64,000 nt of DNA, from assembly GCF_000282495.1 (NCBI RefSeq), contig NZ_AKJE01000095.1, positions 1-64,000 on the forward strand, read 5' to 3'. The position numbers were made by a program, and so were the translations under genes. Positions 32,596 through 41,748 of the stretch are shown one piece after another (position 1 is the first letter of the stretch; every line of letters begins with the position of its first letter). This stretch comes from Pseudomonas sp. GM79. Lineage in GTDB: Bacteria; Pseudomonadota; Gammaproteobacteria; Pseudomonadales; Pseudomonadaceae. Below the pieces are notes generated by a model. That model did not search any database. It had not been told where the DNA came from and worked only from the letters and a program-made list of their open reading frames with translations.

Positions 32596-34722
32596 TCAGA
32601 CTTCGAATTCCGACTGCAGGGCGGCACGAACGCAATACAAAACGCCTTCCGGAACTCTTCCCGCGAACAGCGCGGCAATCTCTGATACCGATGGCAACTC
32701 GCCCTCGCCGTCGAGGAAAGCGTCCTGAACTTCGCCCATCAACTCTTCAGGCAGGTCCAGCGCCTGTTCCAGTGACAGCTGCTGTTTGCCGATGGCCTCG
32801 GCAAGCATTGTGTAAACGTTCTTTTCCGAGCATTGCAGCTGACCGGCGATCTGCAGCGGTGTCATGCCGGCCCGGGCCAGCGTGATCAGTTCGTGACGCA
32901 CATCGGCCACCACTTTCGGCGCCTCGACCTGGCCGCCGAGCACTTCGAGGAAGGCCTCGCCGTAACGTTCCAGTTTGCGCGCGCCGACACCGCTGACCGT
33001 GGCCATTTGCGCCAGAGAACTTGGCTGGCTGCGGAGCATTTCCAGCAGCGTCGAGTCGGGGAAGATGACGTACGGCGGCACGCCATGCTCTTCGGCCAGT
33101 TTGCGACGCAGGGCACGCAAGGCTTCCCACTGTTCGCGTTCTTCGCCGCGAACCAGTTGGCTGGCCTGGCTCTTGCTGCTTTTGGCGGTGGTTTGCGGCT
33201 TGAGGTCGCGGCGCAGTTCCAGGGTCACTTCGCCCTTGAGCAATGGCCGGCAGGTATCGCTCAGGCGCAGGCCGCCGTAGCCTTCGAGGTCGATGTCCGC
33301 CAGGCCACGGGCAACAAGTTGTCGGAACAAGGAGCGCCATTCGCTCTCCCCCATCGCTTTGCCTACGCCGTATACCGACAAATGCTGATGACCGAAGCTG
33401 CGGACCTTTTCGTTGTCCTTGCCCAGTAGCACATCGACCAGATGACCGACGCCATAACGCTGACCGGTGCGGTAGATCGCCGACAGCGCCTGACGGGCCG
33501 GCTCGGTGGCGTCCCAGGTTTGCACGCCGTCGACGCAGTTGTCGCAGTGGCCGCAGGGCTCGGGCATGTCTTCGTCGAAGTACGCGAGCAGGGTCTGGCG
33601 GCGGCAGCGGGTTTCTTCGCAGAGCGAGAGCATGGCGTCGAGCTTATGCTGCTCCAGACGCTTGTGGCGCTCGTCGCCTTCGGAGTTTTGCAGCATTTGC
33701 TTGAGCATCACTACGTCTTGCAGGCCGTACGCCATCCAGGCATCCGCCGGCAGGCCATCACGACCGCCGCGACCGGTTTCCTGGTAATAGGCCTCAAGGG
33801 ACTTCGGCAAATCCAGGTGCGCGACAAAACGTACGTTGGGCTTGTCGATGCCCATGCCGAACGCCACGGTGGCGACCATGATCAGGCCTTCCTCGTTGAG
33901 AAAGCGCTTTTGGTGGTGGGCCCGCGTGTCGTTGGGCAGACCGGCGTGGTACGGCAGCGCCGGGAAACCTTGCTCACTGAGGAACACCGCTACTTCATCA
34001 ACCTTTTTGCGCGACAGGCAGTAAACGATACCGGCATCGCTGCGCCGCTCGGCGAGGAACGCCAGCAACTGTTTGCGCGGCTGTTCCTTGGGCACGATGC
34101 GATAGAAAATATTGGGCCGGTCGAAACTCGAGAGGAAACGCTCGGCATCCTGCAAATGCAGACGATCGACGATTTCTTCCCGGGTGCGCTTGTCGGCCGT
34201 CGCGGTCAGGGCAATGCGCGGGACGTTGGGGAACAATTCCGCCAACTGGCCCAGTTGCAGGTATTCCCGACGGAAATCGTGGCCCCATTGGGACACACAG
34301 TGCGCTTCGTCGATGGCGAACAGAGCGATTTCAAGGCTTTGCAGGAAAGCCAGCATGCGCGGCTGAACCAGGCGTTCGGGCGCCAGGTAGAGCATTTTCA
34401 CCTCGCCGCGCTTGATCCGCGCCGCCAGATCACGCTGCTGCTCAGCGCTCAGCGTGGAGTTCAACGACGCCGCGGCGACGCCCAGCTCTTCGAGGGTGGC
34501 GACCTGATCGTCCATCAGTGCGATCAGCGGTGACACCACCACGGCCAGGCCCTCGCGCAGCAGTGCCGGCACCTGGAAGCACAAGGACTTGCCGCCACCG
34601 GTAGGCATCAGCACCAAGGCGTCGCCGCCACTGGCCACGCGCTCAATGATTGCACCCTGACGGCCACGGAAACTGTCGTAGCCGAAGATGTCCTTGAGGA
34701 CGCGTTGAGCCTGTTCGAGCAT
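32596..34722 (-). CDS. recQ: ATP-dependent DNA helicase RecQ
   Basis: RecQ is a 3'-5' DNA helicase in recombination and fork repair (RecF pathway). The 708-residue protein has Walker A MPTGGGKS (residues 39-46), the DEAH box with aromatic-rich loop (IDEAHCVSQWGHDFRREY), helicase C motifs (YYQETGRGGRDG), the zinc-binding cysteines (CRRQTLLAYFDE...CGHCDNC), winged helix, HRDC domain and an extra C-terminal helical region. The ATG at 34722 (MLEQAQRVLKDIFGYDSF) is the family start; a 65-residue upstream extension has no resemblance. Confidence 0.97.
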   Translation of the reverse strand: MLEQAQRVLKDIFGYDSFRGRQGAIIERVASGGDALVLMPTGGGKSLCFQVPALLREGLAVVVSPLIALMDDQVATLEELGVAAASLNSTLSAEQQRDLAARIKRGEVKMLYLAPERLVQPRMLAFLQSLEIALFAIDEAHCVSQWGHDFRREYLQLGQLAELFPNVPRIALTATADKRTREEIVDRLHLQDAERFLSSFDRPNIFYRIVPKEQPRKQLLAFLAERRSDAGIVYCLSRKKVDEVAVFLSEQGFPALPYHAGLPNDTRAHHQKRFLNEEGLIMVATVAFGMGIDKPNVRFVAHLDLPKSLEAYYQETGRGGRDGLPADAWMAYGLQDVVMLKQMLQNSEGDERHKRLEQHKLDAMLSLCEETRCRRQTLLAYFDEDMPEPCGHCDNCVDGVQTWDATEPARQALSAIYRTGQRYGVGHLVDVLLGKDNEKVRSFGHQHLSVYGVGKAMGESEWRSLFRQLVARGLADIDLEGYGGLRLSDTCRPLLKGEVTLELRRDLKPQTTAKSSKSQASQLVRGEEREQWEALRALRRKLAEEHGVPPYVIFPDSTLLEMLRSQPSSLAQMATVSGVGARKLERYGEAFLEVLGGQVEAPKVVADVRHELITLARAGMTPLQIAGQLQCSEKNVYTMLAEAIGKQQLSLEQALDLPEELMGEVQDAFLDGEGELPSVSEIAALFAGRVPEGVLYCVRAALQSEFEV

Positions 34723-35141
34723 AAAAACTCCAAAAATCACCGAAACATCCCTGCAAGGCTGGTTCAGAATCATGAAAGCTGCACCGACAAATCGTAAGTG
34801 CGCATTGCATGACGCTGCATATCTCAGCCGTGACGCCAGCAGGGCATCACAAAACGCGCGAGTATACCCGAGCCCTACCCTGCAAAGGGCGCCGCTGATA
34901 AGACACACGAAAGCCAATGCAACGCAGACCTTGTGGGAGCGGGCTTGCTCGCGAAGGCGGTGTGTCAGTCGACATTAATGCTGCCTGACACACCGCCTTC
35001 GCGAGCAAGCCCGCTCCCACAGGGTTTCATTGTCCCGACCACAGATTCCCTCACAAGGCTGCAAATATGCCGCGCGGCTGGCCCAAGCGCTCAAGAAGGC
35101 CTAGAATTCCCGCATCGTATATTCCCCAAGGTAGCCCTTTA
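34723..35141. other. recQ/yecA divergent gap
   Basis: Holds a REPIN (34932-35021) and otherwise nothing recognised. The divergent promoters of recQ and yecA must lie on either side of it, but I could not place convincing -35/-10 elements. Confidence 0.6.
34932..35021. repeat. REPIN (family 1)
   Basis: Inverted pair of the GTGGGAGCGGGC unit; the inner parts also pair (GGCGGTGTGTCAG with CTGACACACCGCC), giving a very long hairpin. Confidence 0.94.
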
Positions 35142-35729
35142 ATGTCCTTCGCTGAGCAACTAACCCGCCTGCAAGTCTTCCTCGACGCCGACGAGCTGCA
35201 TGACGAGGCGCTGGACTACGTGGCCGCCCACGGCTACCTCACCGCGCTGTCGATCTGTTCCGAGAGCGTTCCCGACCGTGAATGGATCGACGCGCTCTTC
35301 GCCGAAGAGCCGCATTACGCCGACGACACCGAGCGTGAAGCGATCGAATCCACCCTGCTGCTGCTCAAGGCGCACATCGCTCGCCAACTGGCGTCCGACG
35401 AAGAGTTCGAGCTGCCGTGCGACCTCGACCTGGGCGACGACCCGGACGACTCCGACCTGCGCGGCTGGTGCATCGGCTTCATGGAAGGCGTGTTCCTGCG
35501 CGAAGCGGCCTGGTTCGAAACCGCCGAAGACGAAGTCAGCGAAATGCTGCTGCCGATCATGGTCGGTTCGGGTCTGTTCGACGAACAGCCTGAATTCTCC
35601 GACATCGCGGCCGACGCCAACCTGATGGACGACATGATCGTGCAGATCCCGGAAGCCCTGACCGCGCTGTACCTGCTGTGCAACGCGCCAGACGAAAAAC
35701 CGGCGATTCTCAAGCCACGTCACCACTAA
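35142..35729 (+). CDS. YecA/UPF0149-family protein
   Basis: A 195-residue acidic, helical protein of the UPF0149 family (YecA/YgfB). The conserved central WCIGFMEGVFLREAAWFE and HGYLTALSICSESVP identify it. No SEC-C zinc motif is seen at the C-terminus (ends ILKPRHH), so it is the shorter form. Function not established here. It is followed 10 bases later by the DUF454 gene. The ATG at 35142 is chosen by the family start SFAEQLTRLQVFL. Confidence 0.92.
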   Translation: MSFAEQLTRLQVFLDADELHDEALDYVAAHGYLTALSICSESVPDREWIDALFAEEPHYADDTEREAIESTLLLLKAHIARQLASDEEFELPCDLDLGDDPDDSDLRGWCIGFMEGVFLREAAWFETAEDEVSEMLLPIMVGSGLFDEQPEFSDIAADANLMDDMIVQIPEALTALYLLCNAPDEKPAILKPRHH

Positions 35730-35739
35730 GGTTTTGCCT

Positions 35740-36135
35740 ATGGACAACCCCATAGGCAACCGCCCCCTGATGTTGCGCTACGTGCTGCTGGCCATCGGCT
35801 GGCTGAGCGTAGCGTTGGGGGTGATCGGGATTTTCCTGCCGGTGCTGCCCACCACACCGTTCCTGTTGCTGGCGGCCGCCTGTTTCGCCCGCAGCTCGCC
35901 GCGTTTCTATCAGTGGCTGGTGGAACATCCACGGCTTGGGCCGTGGGTCCGCGACTACCTGAGCGGCAATGGCATTCCCCTAAAGGGCAAGGTCTACGCC
36001 ATCGGTTTGATGTGGGCGAGCATCCTGCTTTCCTGCTACCTGGTGCCCCTGCCTTGGGCGCGCGGGTTCATGCTGACCAGTGCAGTGCTGGTGACGGTTT
36101 ATATCCTCAAGCAGAAAACCCTGCATAAACCCTGA
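35740..36135 (+). CDS. DUF454 (YbaN-like) inner-membrane protein
   Basis: A 131-residue DUF454 protein with three or four membrane segments. The signature GVIGIFLPVLPTTPFLLLAAACFARSSPR (quoted in part: LPVLPTTPFLLLAAACF) and the later HPRLGPWVRDY are diagnostic. Its role is unknown. It is 10 bases downstream of yecA and likely shares its transcript. ATG at 35740 preferred to a TTG two codons upstream. Confidence 0.93.
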   Translation: MDNPIGNRPLMLRYVLLAIGWLSVALGVIGIFLPVLPTTPFLLLAAACFARSSPRFYQWLVEHPRLGPWVRDYLSGNGIPLKGKVYAIGLMWASILLSCYLVPLPWARGFMLTSAVLVTVYILKQKTLHKP

Positions 36136-36172
36136 TCCTTCTGCAATGAAGGACTTCTGTGGCGAGGGGCTT

Positions 36173-36307
36173 CTGTGGCGAGGGAGCTTGCTCCCGCTGG
36201 GTTGCGAAGCGACCCCAAACCCTGCGACCTAATTTTTCCTGACACATCGCATGAGCTAGTTTTACGACTGCTGCGCAGCCGAGCGGGAGCAAGCTCCCTC
36301 GCCACAG
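36173..36307. repeat. Palindromic repeat, family 3 (CTGTGGCGAGGGAGC type)
   Basis: Arms CTGTGGCGAGGGAGCTTGCT / AGCAAGCTCCCTCGCCACAG flank an 85-95 base spacer. A 16-base partial copy of the left end (TTCTGTGGCGAGGGGC, 36155-36170) sits directly before it, a local tandem duplication. It lies between the DUF454 gene and lapG. Confidence 0.88.
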
Positions 36308-36402
36308 TAAGCAAACTGCTGACGTCCTTTCGTCCGACGACCTGCCCTACCCCGCCCAAATCAACGCCTAGACTTCAGACATCTGCACTCGAGCAGCCAG
36401 AC

Positions 36403-37110
36403 ATGTCCCGCAGTCCGCGTAGCCCAGGATGGTCAACGCTCCGACTTCGGTTCGGCGGATGGCTGCTGCTGATGAGTTTTCTGCTGCTCGGGTTGGGCAG
36501 TGTCTGGGCCGACCGGGATTTTGCGCAGATTCTGCAAACGGCTGAAAAACGCTACGGCCCCCTTGGCCCGGCTCGGGGGCGGATCGAGGCCTGGAGTCAA
36601 TTGCTGCAAAGCGAATTGAACCAGCCTGAGCGCGAACAACTGAACGTGGTTAATCGCTTCTTCAATCAACAACTGAATTTTCAGGATGACATGCACATTT
36701 GGCGTCAGACTGATTACTGGGCCACGCCGGTGGAATCCTTGATCAAAGCCGCTGGTGACTGTGAAGACTACGCCCTGGCGAAATATTTCAGCCTTCGTCA
36801 CCTCGGAATTCCCAGCGAGAAACTGCGCATCACCTACGTCAAGGCCCTGAAGCAGAATCAGGCGCACATGGTGTTGACCTTCTACAGCAGCCCCACAGCC
36901 GATCCGCTGGTGCTGGATAACCTGATCGGCGAGATCCGCCCCGCGTCCCAACGCAAAGACCTGCTGCCGGTGTATGCCTTCAACGCCGAAGGCCTGTACT
37001 TGCCGGGAGCCCATGGCGGCAAACGCAGCAGCGACTCGAAAAAACTGTCGCGCTGGCAAGACGTGCTGCAAAAGATGCAAATCGAAGGGTTCGCCGTGGG
37101 CGAAGGCTAG
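36403..37110 (+). CDS. lapG: Periplasmic protease LapG
   Basis: LapG is a transglutaminase-like cysteine protease (BTLCP family) of the periplasm that cuts the N-terminus of the biofilm adhesin LapA, releasing the cell. The 235-residue product has a signal/anchor segment (WLLLMSFLLLGLGSVWAD, about residues 19-36) and the catalytic triad C120 (AAGDCEDYALAKY), H155 (AHMVLTFY) and D172 (LVLDNL). DMHIWRQTDYWATPVE is typical. It is 22 bases upstream of lapD, which holds LapG inactive when c-di-GMP is high. The adhesin and its secretion genes are not in the window. Confidence 0.95.
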   Translation: MSRSPRSPGWSTLRLRFGGWLLLMSFLLLGLGSVWADRDFAQILQTAEKRYGPLGPARGRIEAWSQLLQSELNQPEREQLNVVNRFFNQQLNFQDDMHIWRQTDYWATPVESLIKAAGDCEDYALAKYFSLRHLGIPSEKLRITYVKALKQNQAHMVLTFYSSPTADPLVLDNLIGEIRPASQRKDLLPVYAFNAEGLYLPGAHGGKRSSDSKKLSRWQDVLQKMQIEGFAVGEG

Positions 37111-37132
37111 CCGCTACAGCAAGGAGCGTTTT

Positions 37133-39073
37133 ATGTCACTGCGCAAACAGTTGTTCCTGGCCATTTGCCTGTTCTTGCTGGTGGCGTTCAGCGGCAGTTT
37201 TTTTGTCAGCCTGGAGAGCTCCCGTGAGCAGGTGCTTAGCCAGTTACGCTCCCATGCCCAGGACGCCGCTACGGCGCTGGGCCTGTCATTGACGGCACAG
37301 ATCGACGACCCGGCGATGATCGAATTGATGGTCAGCTCGATTTTCGACAGTGGTTATTTCAGCAGCATCCGGGTCATCGACATCGAAAATGAACAGGTGC
37401 TGGTGGAGCGCAGCGCACCCGCGCAGATAGAAGGCGTTCCGCAGTGGTTTGTGAGCGTGGTCAATCTGCGCCCGCAAGGTGGTGACGCACTGATCACCCG
37501 TGGCTGGCAGCAGGCGGCGCGAGTCGAAGTGTTGAGCAATCCGCAATTCGCCTTGGCCAAACTCTGGGACAGCAGCCTCGGCAGCCTGATCTGGCTACTG
37601 ATTTGCGGACTGCTCAGCGCCGTGTTCGGTGGCTGGTTGTTGCGCCGGCAACTGCGCCCGCTCGACAACATGGTCAAACAGGCAGAAGCCATCAGCAAAC
37701 GCGAATTCCGCAGTTTGCCGAAACTGCCGCGCACACCGGAGCTCAAACGCGTGGTGCTGGCCATGAACCAGATGGTCGAAAAGCTCAAAGCGCTGTTCGC
37801 CGAGGAGGCCGCGCGCAGTGAAAATCTGCGAGCCGAATCTTATCAGGACGCCCTGACGGGCTTGGCGAACCGGCGCTTGCTGGATGAACAATTGGCTGAC
37901 CAATTACTGGTTTCCGAGCAAAGCCGCGACGGTCATTTGCTGATGCTGCGGATCAATGACCTGATCGGCCTCAACCAACGCTTGGGCGGCCAGCGCACCG
38001 ATGCCCTGATCAGTGCCGTCGGCGAATTGCTCAAGCGCCTGACGCAACCGCCGGAGCGTCGAACCTGGCTCGGGGCGCGCAATCGCGGCGGCGAATTCAG
38101 CTTGTTGACCCCAGGCCTGGACAATAAGGACGCAGCGCGGCTGGCCTCCGAAATCAGCGCCACCCTGGAAAACCTGCGTCTTACCGGCGCCAGCGACTGT
38201 ATGCCGGTGGCGCACCTGGGCGTGGTCGCCTATCACCCCGGCGAACCGGCGAGTGAGGTGCTGCTACGCCTCGATCAGGCGCTGACCCAGGCCCGGCAAC
38301 ATCCCGAGCGCCCCTGGGTATACCAGGCCCACGCCGATACCGCGCCGAACCATTCCCAACACGATTGGCGCAGCTGGATCGACGAGGCACTGACCGAGGG
38401 CAAGATGCAGTTGTATTTCCAACCGGTGGTGCAGTGCGCCGACACCAGCCAGGTGCTGCACCACAAAGTCCTCGCTCGCCTGCTCGATCCGCAGGGCGAG
38501 GCGATTGTCGCCGGGCATTTCCTGCCGTGGATCGAACGCCTTGGCTGGTCGGCGCGATTCGATCTGGCGATGCTCGAAACAACCCTCGAATACCTGGCCG
38601 CCAACCGTTGGCCCCTTGCGCTGAGTCTGTCCGGCAGTACCCTGCGCGATCAGGCGCAGCTGCAACATATCCTCGACCTGCTCGAATCACTGCCAGAACT
38701 CGCGCCGCTGCTGATCCTGGAAATCGACGAACGCCAACTGCCGCCCCCCGAAGAACTGCAACGCCTGAGCCACAGCCTGCTCAACACCGGTTACCGCATC
38801 GGGTTGCAGCATTTCGGCGGCAGCTTCAGCCAGATCGGCAACCTGACGCAACTGGGGCTGGCTTACCTGAAAATTGACGGAGCCTATATTCGGGGTATCG
38901 ATGAACAGACTGACAAGCGCCTGTTCATCGAGGCGATTTTCCGGGCGACCAACAGCATTGATTTGCCGTTGATTGCCGAGATGGTGGAAACGCAGGGCGA
39001 ATTGGAGGTAATTCGGGAGCTGGGTTTGTTTGGGGTGATGGGAAGATTGATTGGACCGCCGGAGCCGATGTGA
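37133..39073 (+). CDS. lapD: c-di-GMP receptor LapD
   Basis: LapD is an inner-membrane c-di-GMP receptor that sequesters LapG when the nucleotide binds its degenerate EAL domain. The 646 residues show membrane helix 1 (7-27), a periplasmic LapD_MoxY-type domain, helix 2 (about 150-170), HAMP (LRRQLRPLDNMVKQAEAIS), a degenerate GGDEF reading RGGEF at 318-322, and a degenerate EAL reading KVLAR at 445-449, so neither cyclase nor phosphodiesterase activity is expected. AAGGAGCG precedes the ATG. It forms a two-gene operon with lapG. Confidence 0.96.
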   Translation: MSLRKQLFLAICLFLLVAFSGSFFVSLESSREQVLSQLRSHAQDAATALGLSLTAQIDDPAMIELMVSSIFDSGYFSSIRVIDIENEQVLVERSAPAQIEGVPQWFVSVVNLRPQGGDALITRGWQQAARVEVLSNPQFALAKLWDSSLGSLIWLLICGLLSAVFGGWLLRRQLRPLDNMVKQAEAISKREFRSLPKLPRTPELKRVVLAMNQMVEKLKALFAEEAARSENLRAESYQDALTGLANRRLLDEQLADQLLVSEQSRDGHLLMLRINDLIGLNQRLGGQRTDALISAVGELLKRLTQPPERRTWLGARNRGGEFSLLTPGLDNKDAARLASEISATLENLRLTGASDCMPVAHLGVVAYHPGEPASEVLLRLDQALTQARQHPERPWVYQAHADTAPNHSQHDWRSWIDEALTEGKMQLYFQPVVQCADTSQVLHHKVLARLLDPQGEAIVAGHFLPWIERLGWSARFDLAMLETTLEYLAANRWPLALSLSGSTLRDQAQLQHILDLLESLPELAPLLILEIDERQLPPPEELQRLSHSLLNTGYRIGLQHFGGSFSQIGNLTQLGLAYLKIDGAYIRGIDEQTDKRLFIEAIFRATNSIDLPLIAEMVETQGELEVIRELGLFGVMGRLIGPPEPM

Positions 39074-39099
39074 GTCAGCCGCGAGCTGGCTCGCACAGG

Positions 39100-40155
39100 T
39101 CAGGGCCGGCGATCCTCAACCCGAACCTGACTCTTGCTCCAATCGGTCAGCAGGCTGTAAGCCACGGCCAGTAATGTCGGGCCGATGAACAAGCCGATAA
39201 ATCCAAACGCAATCAACCCGCCAAATACCCCGAGCAGCACAATCACCAATGGCAAATTCCCGCCCCGGCTGATCAGGTACGGCTTAAGTACGTTGTCGAC
39301 ACCGCTGATAATGAATGTCCCCCAACAGCCAAGGAACACCGCCATCCCGTACTCCCCTTTCCAAGCCAACCACGCCGTGGCTGGAATCCACACCAACGGC
39401 GGCCCCATCGGAATCAGGCTGAGCAGGAAGGTCACGATCCCCAGCACCAACGCCCCGGGTACACCGGCAATCAGGAAGCCGATCAACGCCAGAATAGCCT
39501 GAGCCGCCGCGGTGCCGATCACCCCATTGACCACTCGCTGCACGGTACCCGCCACCAGTTCGATGTAATAGCCGGCACGGTCACCGATCAGCCGCTCCAG
39601 CAGCCCATGAACAAACACCGCCAACCGTGGCCCGTCGCGGTAGAAAAAAAACACGAACACAATACTCAGCGTCAGCTCGAGAATTCCGCCGCCAATCTGC
39701 GCACTGCGCGCCAGCAACCAGTTACCGACCTGCCCCAGATAAGGCTTGATCGCCAGCATCATCGCCGCGCCTTGCTGATCGATGCTGTTCCAGATCCCCA
39801 CCAACCGAGCGCCGACCAAGGGAATATCGCCCAGCCAGGTCGGCGCCTCAGGCAGTCCATCGACCTGTAAATCCTTGATGAGCGCCGTGGCATCGCGCAC
39901 ATGATCCGCCAGATTGAACCCCAGCCACACCAGCGGCGCCGCCACCAGCACCATCCAGCCGAGTGTCAGTACCAGCGCCGCCAGGGATTCACGGCCATTG
40001 AGCCAACGGGTCAACAAACGCATCAGCGGCCAACTGGCAAACGCCAGCACCGCGCCCCAGAACAGCGCCGACCAGAACGGCGCCATCACCCAAAAGCTCG
40101 CGCCAAACAGCACCAGGAGCAGAATTTGCACCAACAGCCGATCGTTATTGGGCAT
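39100..40155 (-). CDS. AI-2E/PerM-family membrane protein
   Basis: A 351-residue AI-2 exporter (PerM/YdiK/TqsA) family protein with about seven membrane segments. Typical regions: FWVMAPFWSALFWGAVLAFASWPL near the start (shown in part: APFWSALFWGAVLAF), the central helix-rich loop, and IPMGPPLVWIPATAWL, SGVDNVLKPYLISRG, VLLGVFGGLIAFGFIGLFIGP. Substrates of this family range from AI-2 to ions; none can be assigned. Convergent with lapD. Confidence 0.92.
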   Translation of the reverse strand: MPNNDRLLVQILLLVLFGASFWVMAPFWSALFWGAVLAFASWPLMRLLTRWLNGRESLAALVLTLGWMVLVAAPLVWLGFNLADHVRDATALIKDLQVDGLPEAPTWLGDIPLVGARLVGIWNSIDQQGAAMMLAIKPYLGQVGNWLLARSAQIGGGILELTLSIVFVFFFYRDGPRLAVFVHGLLERLIGDRAGYYIELVAGTVQRVVNGVIGTAAAQAILALIGFLIAGVPGALVLGIVTFLLSLIPMGPPLVWIPATAWLAWKGEYGMAVFLGCWGTFIISGVDNVLKPYLISRGGNLPLVIVLLGVFGGLIAFGFIGLFIGPTLLAVAYSLLTDWSKSQVRVEDRRP

Positions 40156-40223
40156 GTAAAGTCTCGAAAAAGTCAGTCAGCAAAGAGTAGGCGAACGCGC
40201 AGAACGCGCTCGCCCCATGAAGC

Positions 40224-41042
40224 TTATCGCAACAGTTCGAAGTGCAAGCCAGAGCCTTCGACGCTGCCGGTTTCCATCCGTGCCGCCCGTACGCCCTGGC
40301 CGATCAGCGCCTGACGCCAGGTTTCGGCATTGGGCCCCGAAACATTAACGCGCAGTGTGGTGTCCAGGTTCAGGCCTCGGGAAATCAGACGCAGCCAGGT
40401 TTCGTCCGGGTCGCCGCCGAGTTTGGGGAAATCGAGTTTTCCAGTGCTTTTTAGCTGTCGCAGCAAGGTCGCGGAAGTGGGCACCAAATCGCCCAATGGT
40501 GCAGCAGCGTCGAACTGCTCGACGTGCAGATAGGCTTTGCGATTGCCGCGAGTGATGCTGTAAAGCGCCACCAGTGTGTTGTCTTGAGGGGCCGCCAGAC
40601 GCAGCAACAAATAAGCCTGCTGATTATCGGCGCCATACAGCTTGGCGTTGCCGAAGACTTCATTGGCCCACAGGCTGCTTTCGCCACAATCCCGGGCCTG
40701 GCACCAGAATAGCAACTCGGCGCCCTGTTTCTGCAAGGCTTCGCGAGCGGTGGTGAAGGCATCGGTCGAGGAATGCTCCGGTGGCAACTCGTAAGTCACC
40801 GAGGTGGTTTGACCCCGGGCGGTGACTTGGCCGTCAAAGCGCAGCTGGCCACTGATCTTGCGGATCGAACCCAGCGGGTAGATCCGCTCAAGCTCGACAG
40901 CCGGGCGATAGTCGACGATCTGCGCATCGGCCATACGCGGCACGATCGGCAAGTCCTGACTGCCAGGAATATCAGCGGCAAATAACAGAGGACTGAAACA
41001 ACACAGCGCCAGAAGACTGAGAGAACGCATGGATAGACTCAT
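40224..41042 (-). CDS. DUF4892 exported protein
   Basis: A 272-residue protein with a signal peptide (SLSLLALCCFSPLLFAAD, cleavage near residue 22) and the body pattern of DUF4892: GSQDLPIVPRMADAQIVDY, RIYPLGSIRKISGQLRF, LFWCQARDCGESSLWANEVFG. Function unknown; likely periplasmic. Its ATG overlaps the GST stop codon (ATGA), so it is translationally coupled and is the last gene of a four-gene minus-strand group. Confidence 0.88.
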   Translation of the reverse strand: MSLSMRSLSLLALCCFSPLLFAADIPGSQDLPIVPRMADAQIVDYRPAVELERIYPLGSIRKISGQLRFDGQVTARGQTTSVTYELPPEHSSTDAFTTAREALQKQGAELLFWCQARDCGESSLWANEVFGNAKLYGADNQQAYLLLRLAAPQDNTLVALYSITRGNRKAYLHVEQFDAAAPLGDLVPTSATLLRQLKSTGKLDFPKLGGDPDETWLRLISRGLNLDTTLRVNVSGPNAETWRQALIGQGVRAARMETGSVEGSGLHFELLR

Positions 41043-41698
41043 CGAATCAGCATGGCCTGGGCGCCCTTGATGACACTGTCGTCATCGATGCGCTCGGGCA
41101 CCAGTAGACCGCGTTGTACCGCAGGGCGTGCGTCCATGGTCGCCATCCAGCGCTGCAAGGCTGACAAGCCATCCACCGCGACACCGGACCATTCATGGCC
41201 ACGGACCCACGGATAAGTGGCAATGTCGGCAATGCTGTATTCGCCCGCCAGAAACTCTACGGCTTGCAGACGCGTGTCCAGCACCTCATACAAGCGCCGG
41301 GTTTCGTGTTGATAACGGTCGATGGCGCCCTGGAGTTTTTCCGGAAAATAGCGGAAAAACACATTGGCCTGGCCCTGCATCGGACCGATTCCGCCCATCT
41401 GGAACATGAGCCACTGCAACACCACCGAGCGCCCCTTGGGGTCCTGGGGCAGCAGTTTGCCGGTCATCTCGGCGAGGTAAATCAGGATCGCACCGGACTC
41501 GAACACGGCGAAATCGCCATTGGCGCGGTCGACAATCGCCGGAATCCGCCCATTGGGATTGATCTTGAGAAAGTCCGGGGACTTCTGTTCCTTTTTGTCG
41601 AAACTCAAGGCATGCACCGTGTAGGGCAGGCCGAGTTCCTCGAGCACGATAGAGACCTTGTGGCCATTCGGGGTCGCAGCGGTGTACAGATCTATCAT
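41039..41698 (-). CDS. Glutathione S-transferase, Yghu/YfcG-like
   Basis: A 219-residue cytosolic glutathione S-transferase. The N-terminal thioredoxin-like half has the catalytic-region TAATPNGHKVSIVLEEL and the glutathione-binding NPNGRIPAIVD and VFESGAILIYLAE; the C-terminal half is all-helical (YSIADIATYPWVRGHEW). The asparagine in TPNGHK suggests the Nu class with disulfide-bond reductase activity, as in YfcG. The start is MIDLYTAATPNG. It follows the hydrolase gene by 50 bases. Confidence 0.93.
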   Translation of the reverse strand: MIDLYTAATPNGHKVSIVLEELGLPYTVHALSFDKKEQKSPDFLKINPNGRIPAIVDRANGDFAVFESGAILIYLAEMTGKLLPQDPKGRSVVLQWLMFQMGGIGPMQGQANVFFRYFPEKLQGAIDRYQHETRRLYEVLDTRLQAVEFLAGEYSIADIATYPWVRGHEWSGVAVDGLSALQRWMATMDARPAVQRGLLVPERIDDDSVIKGAQAMLIR

Positions 41699-41748
41699 GG
41701 TTGTCTCCCATTTCAACCCGCCCAGCCTCGACAGTTGCCCGACGCAAG

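Noticed and set aside
34723..34917. An N-terminal extension of RecQ
   Set aside because: The 65 extra codons have no helicase resemblance; the family start is at 34722.
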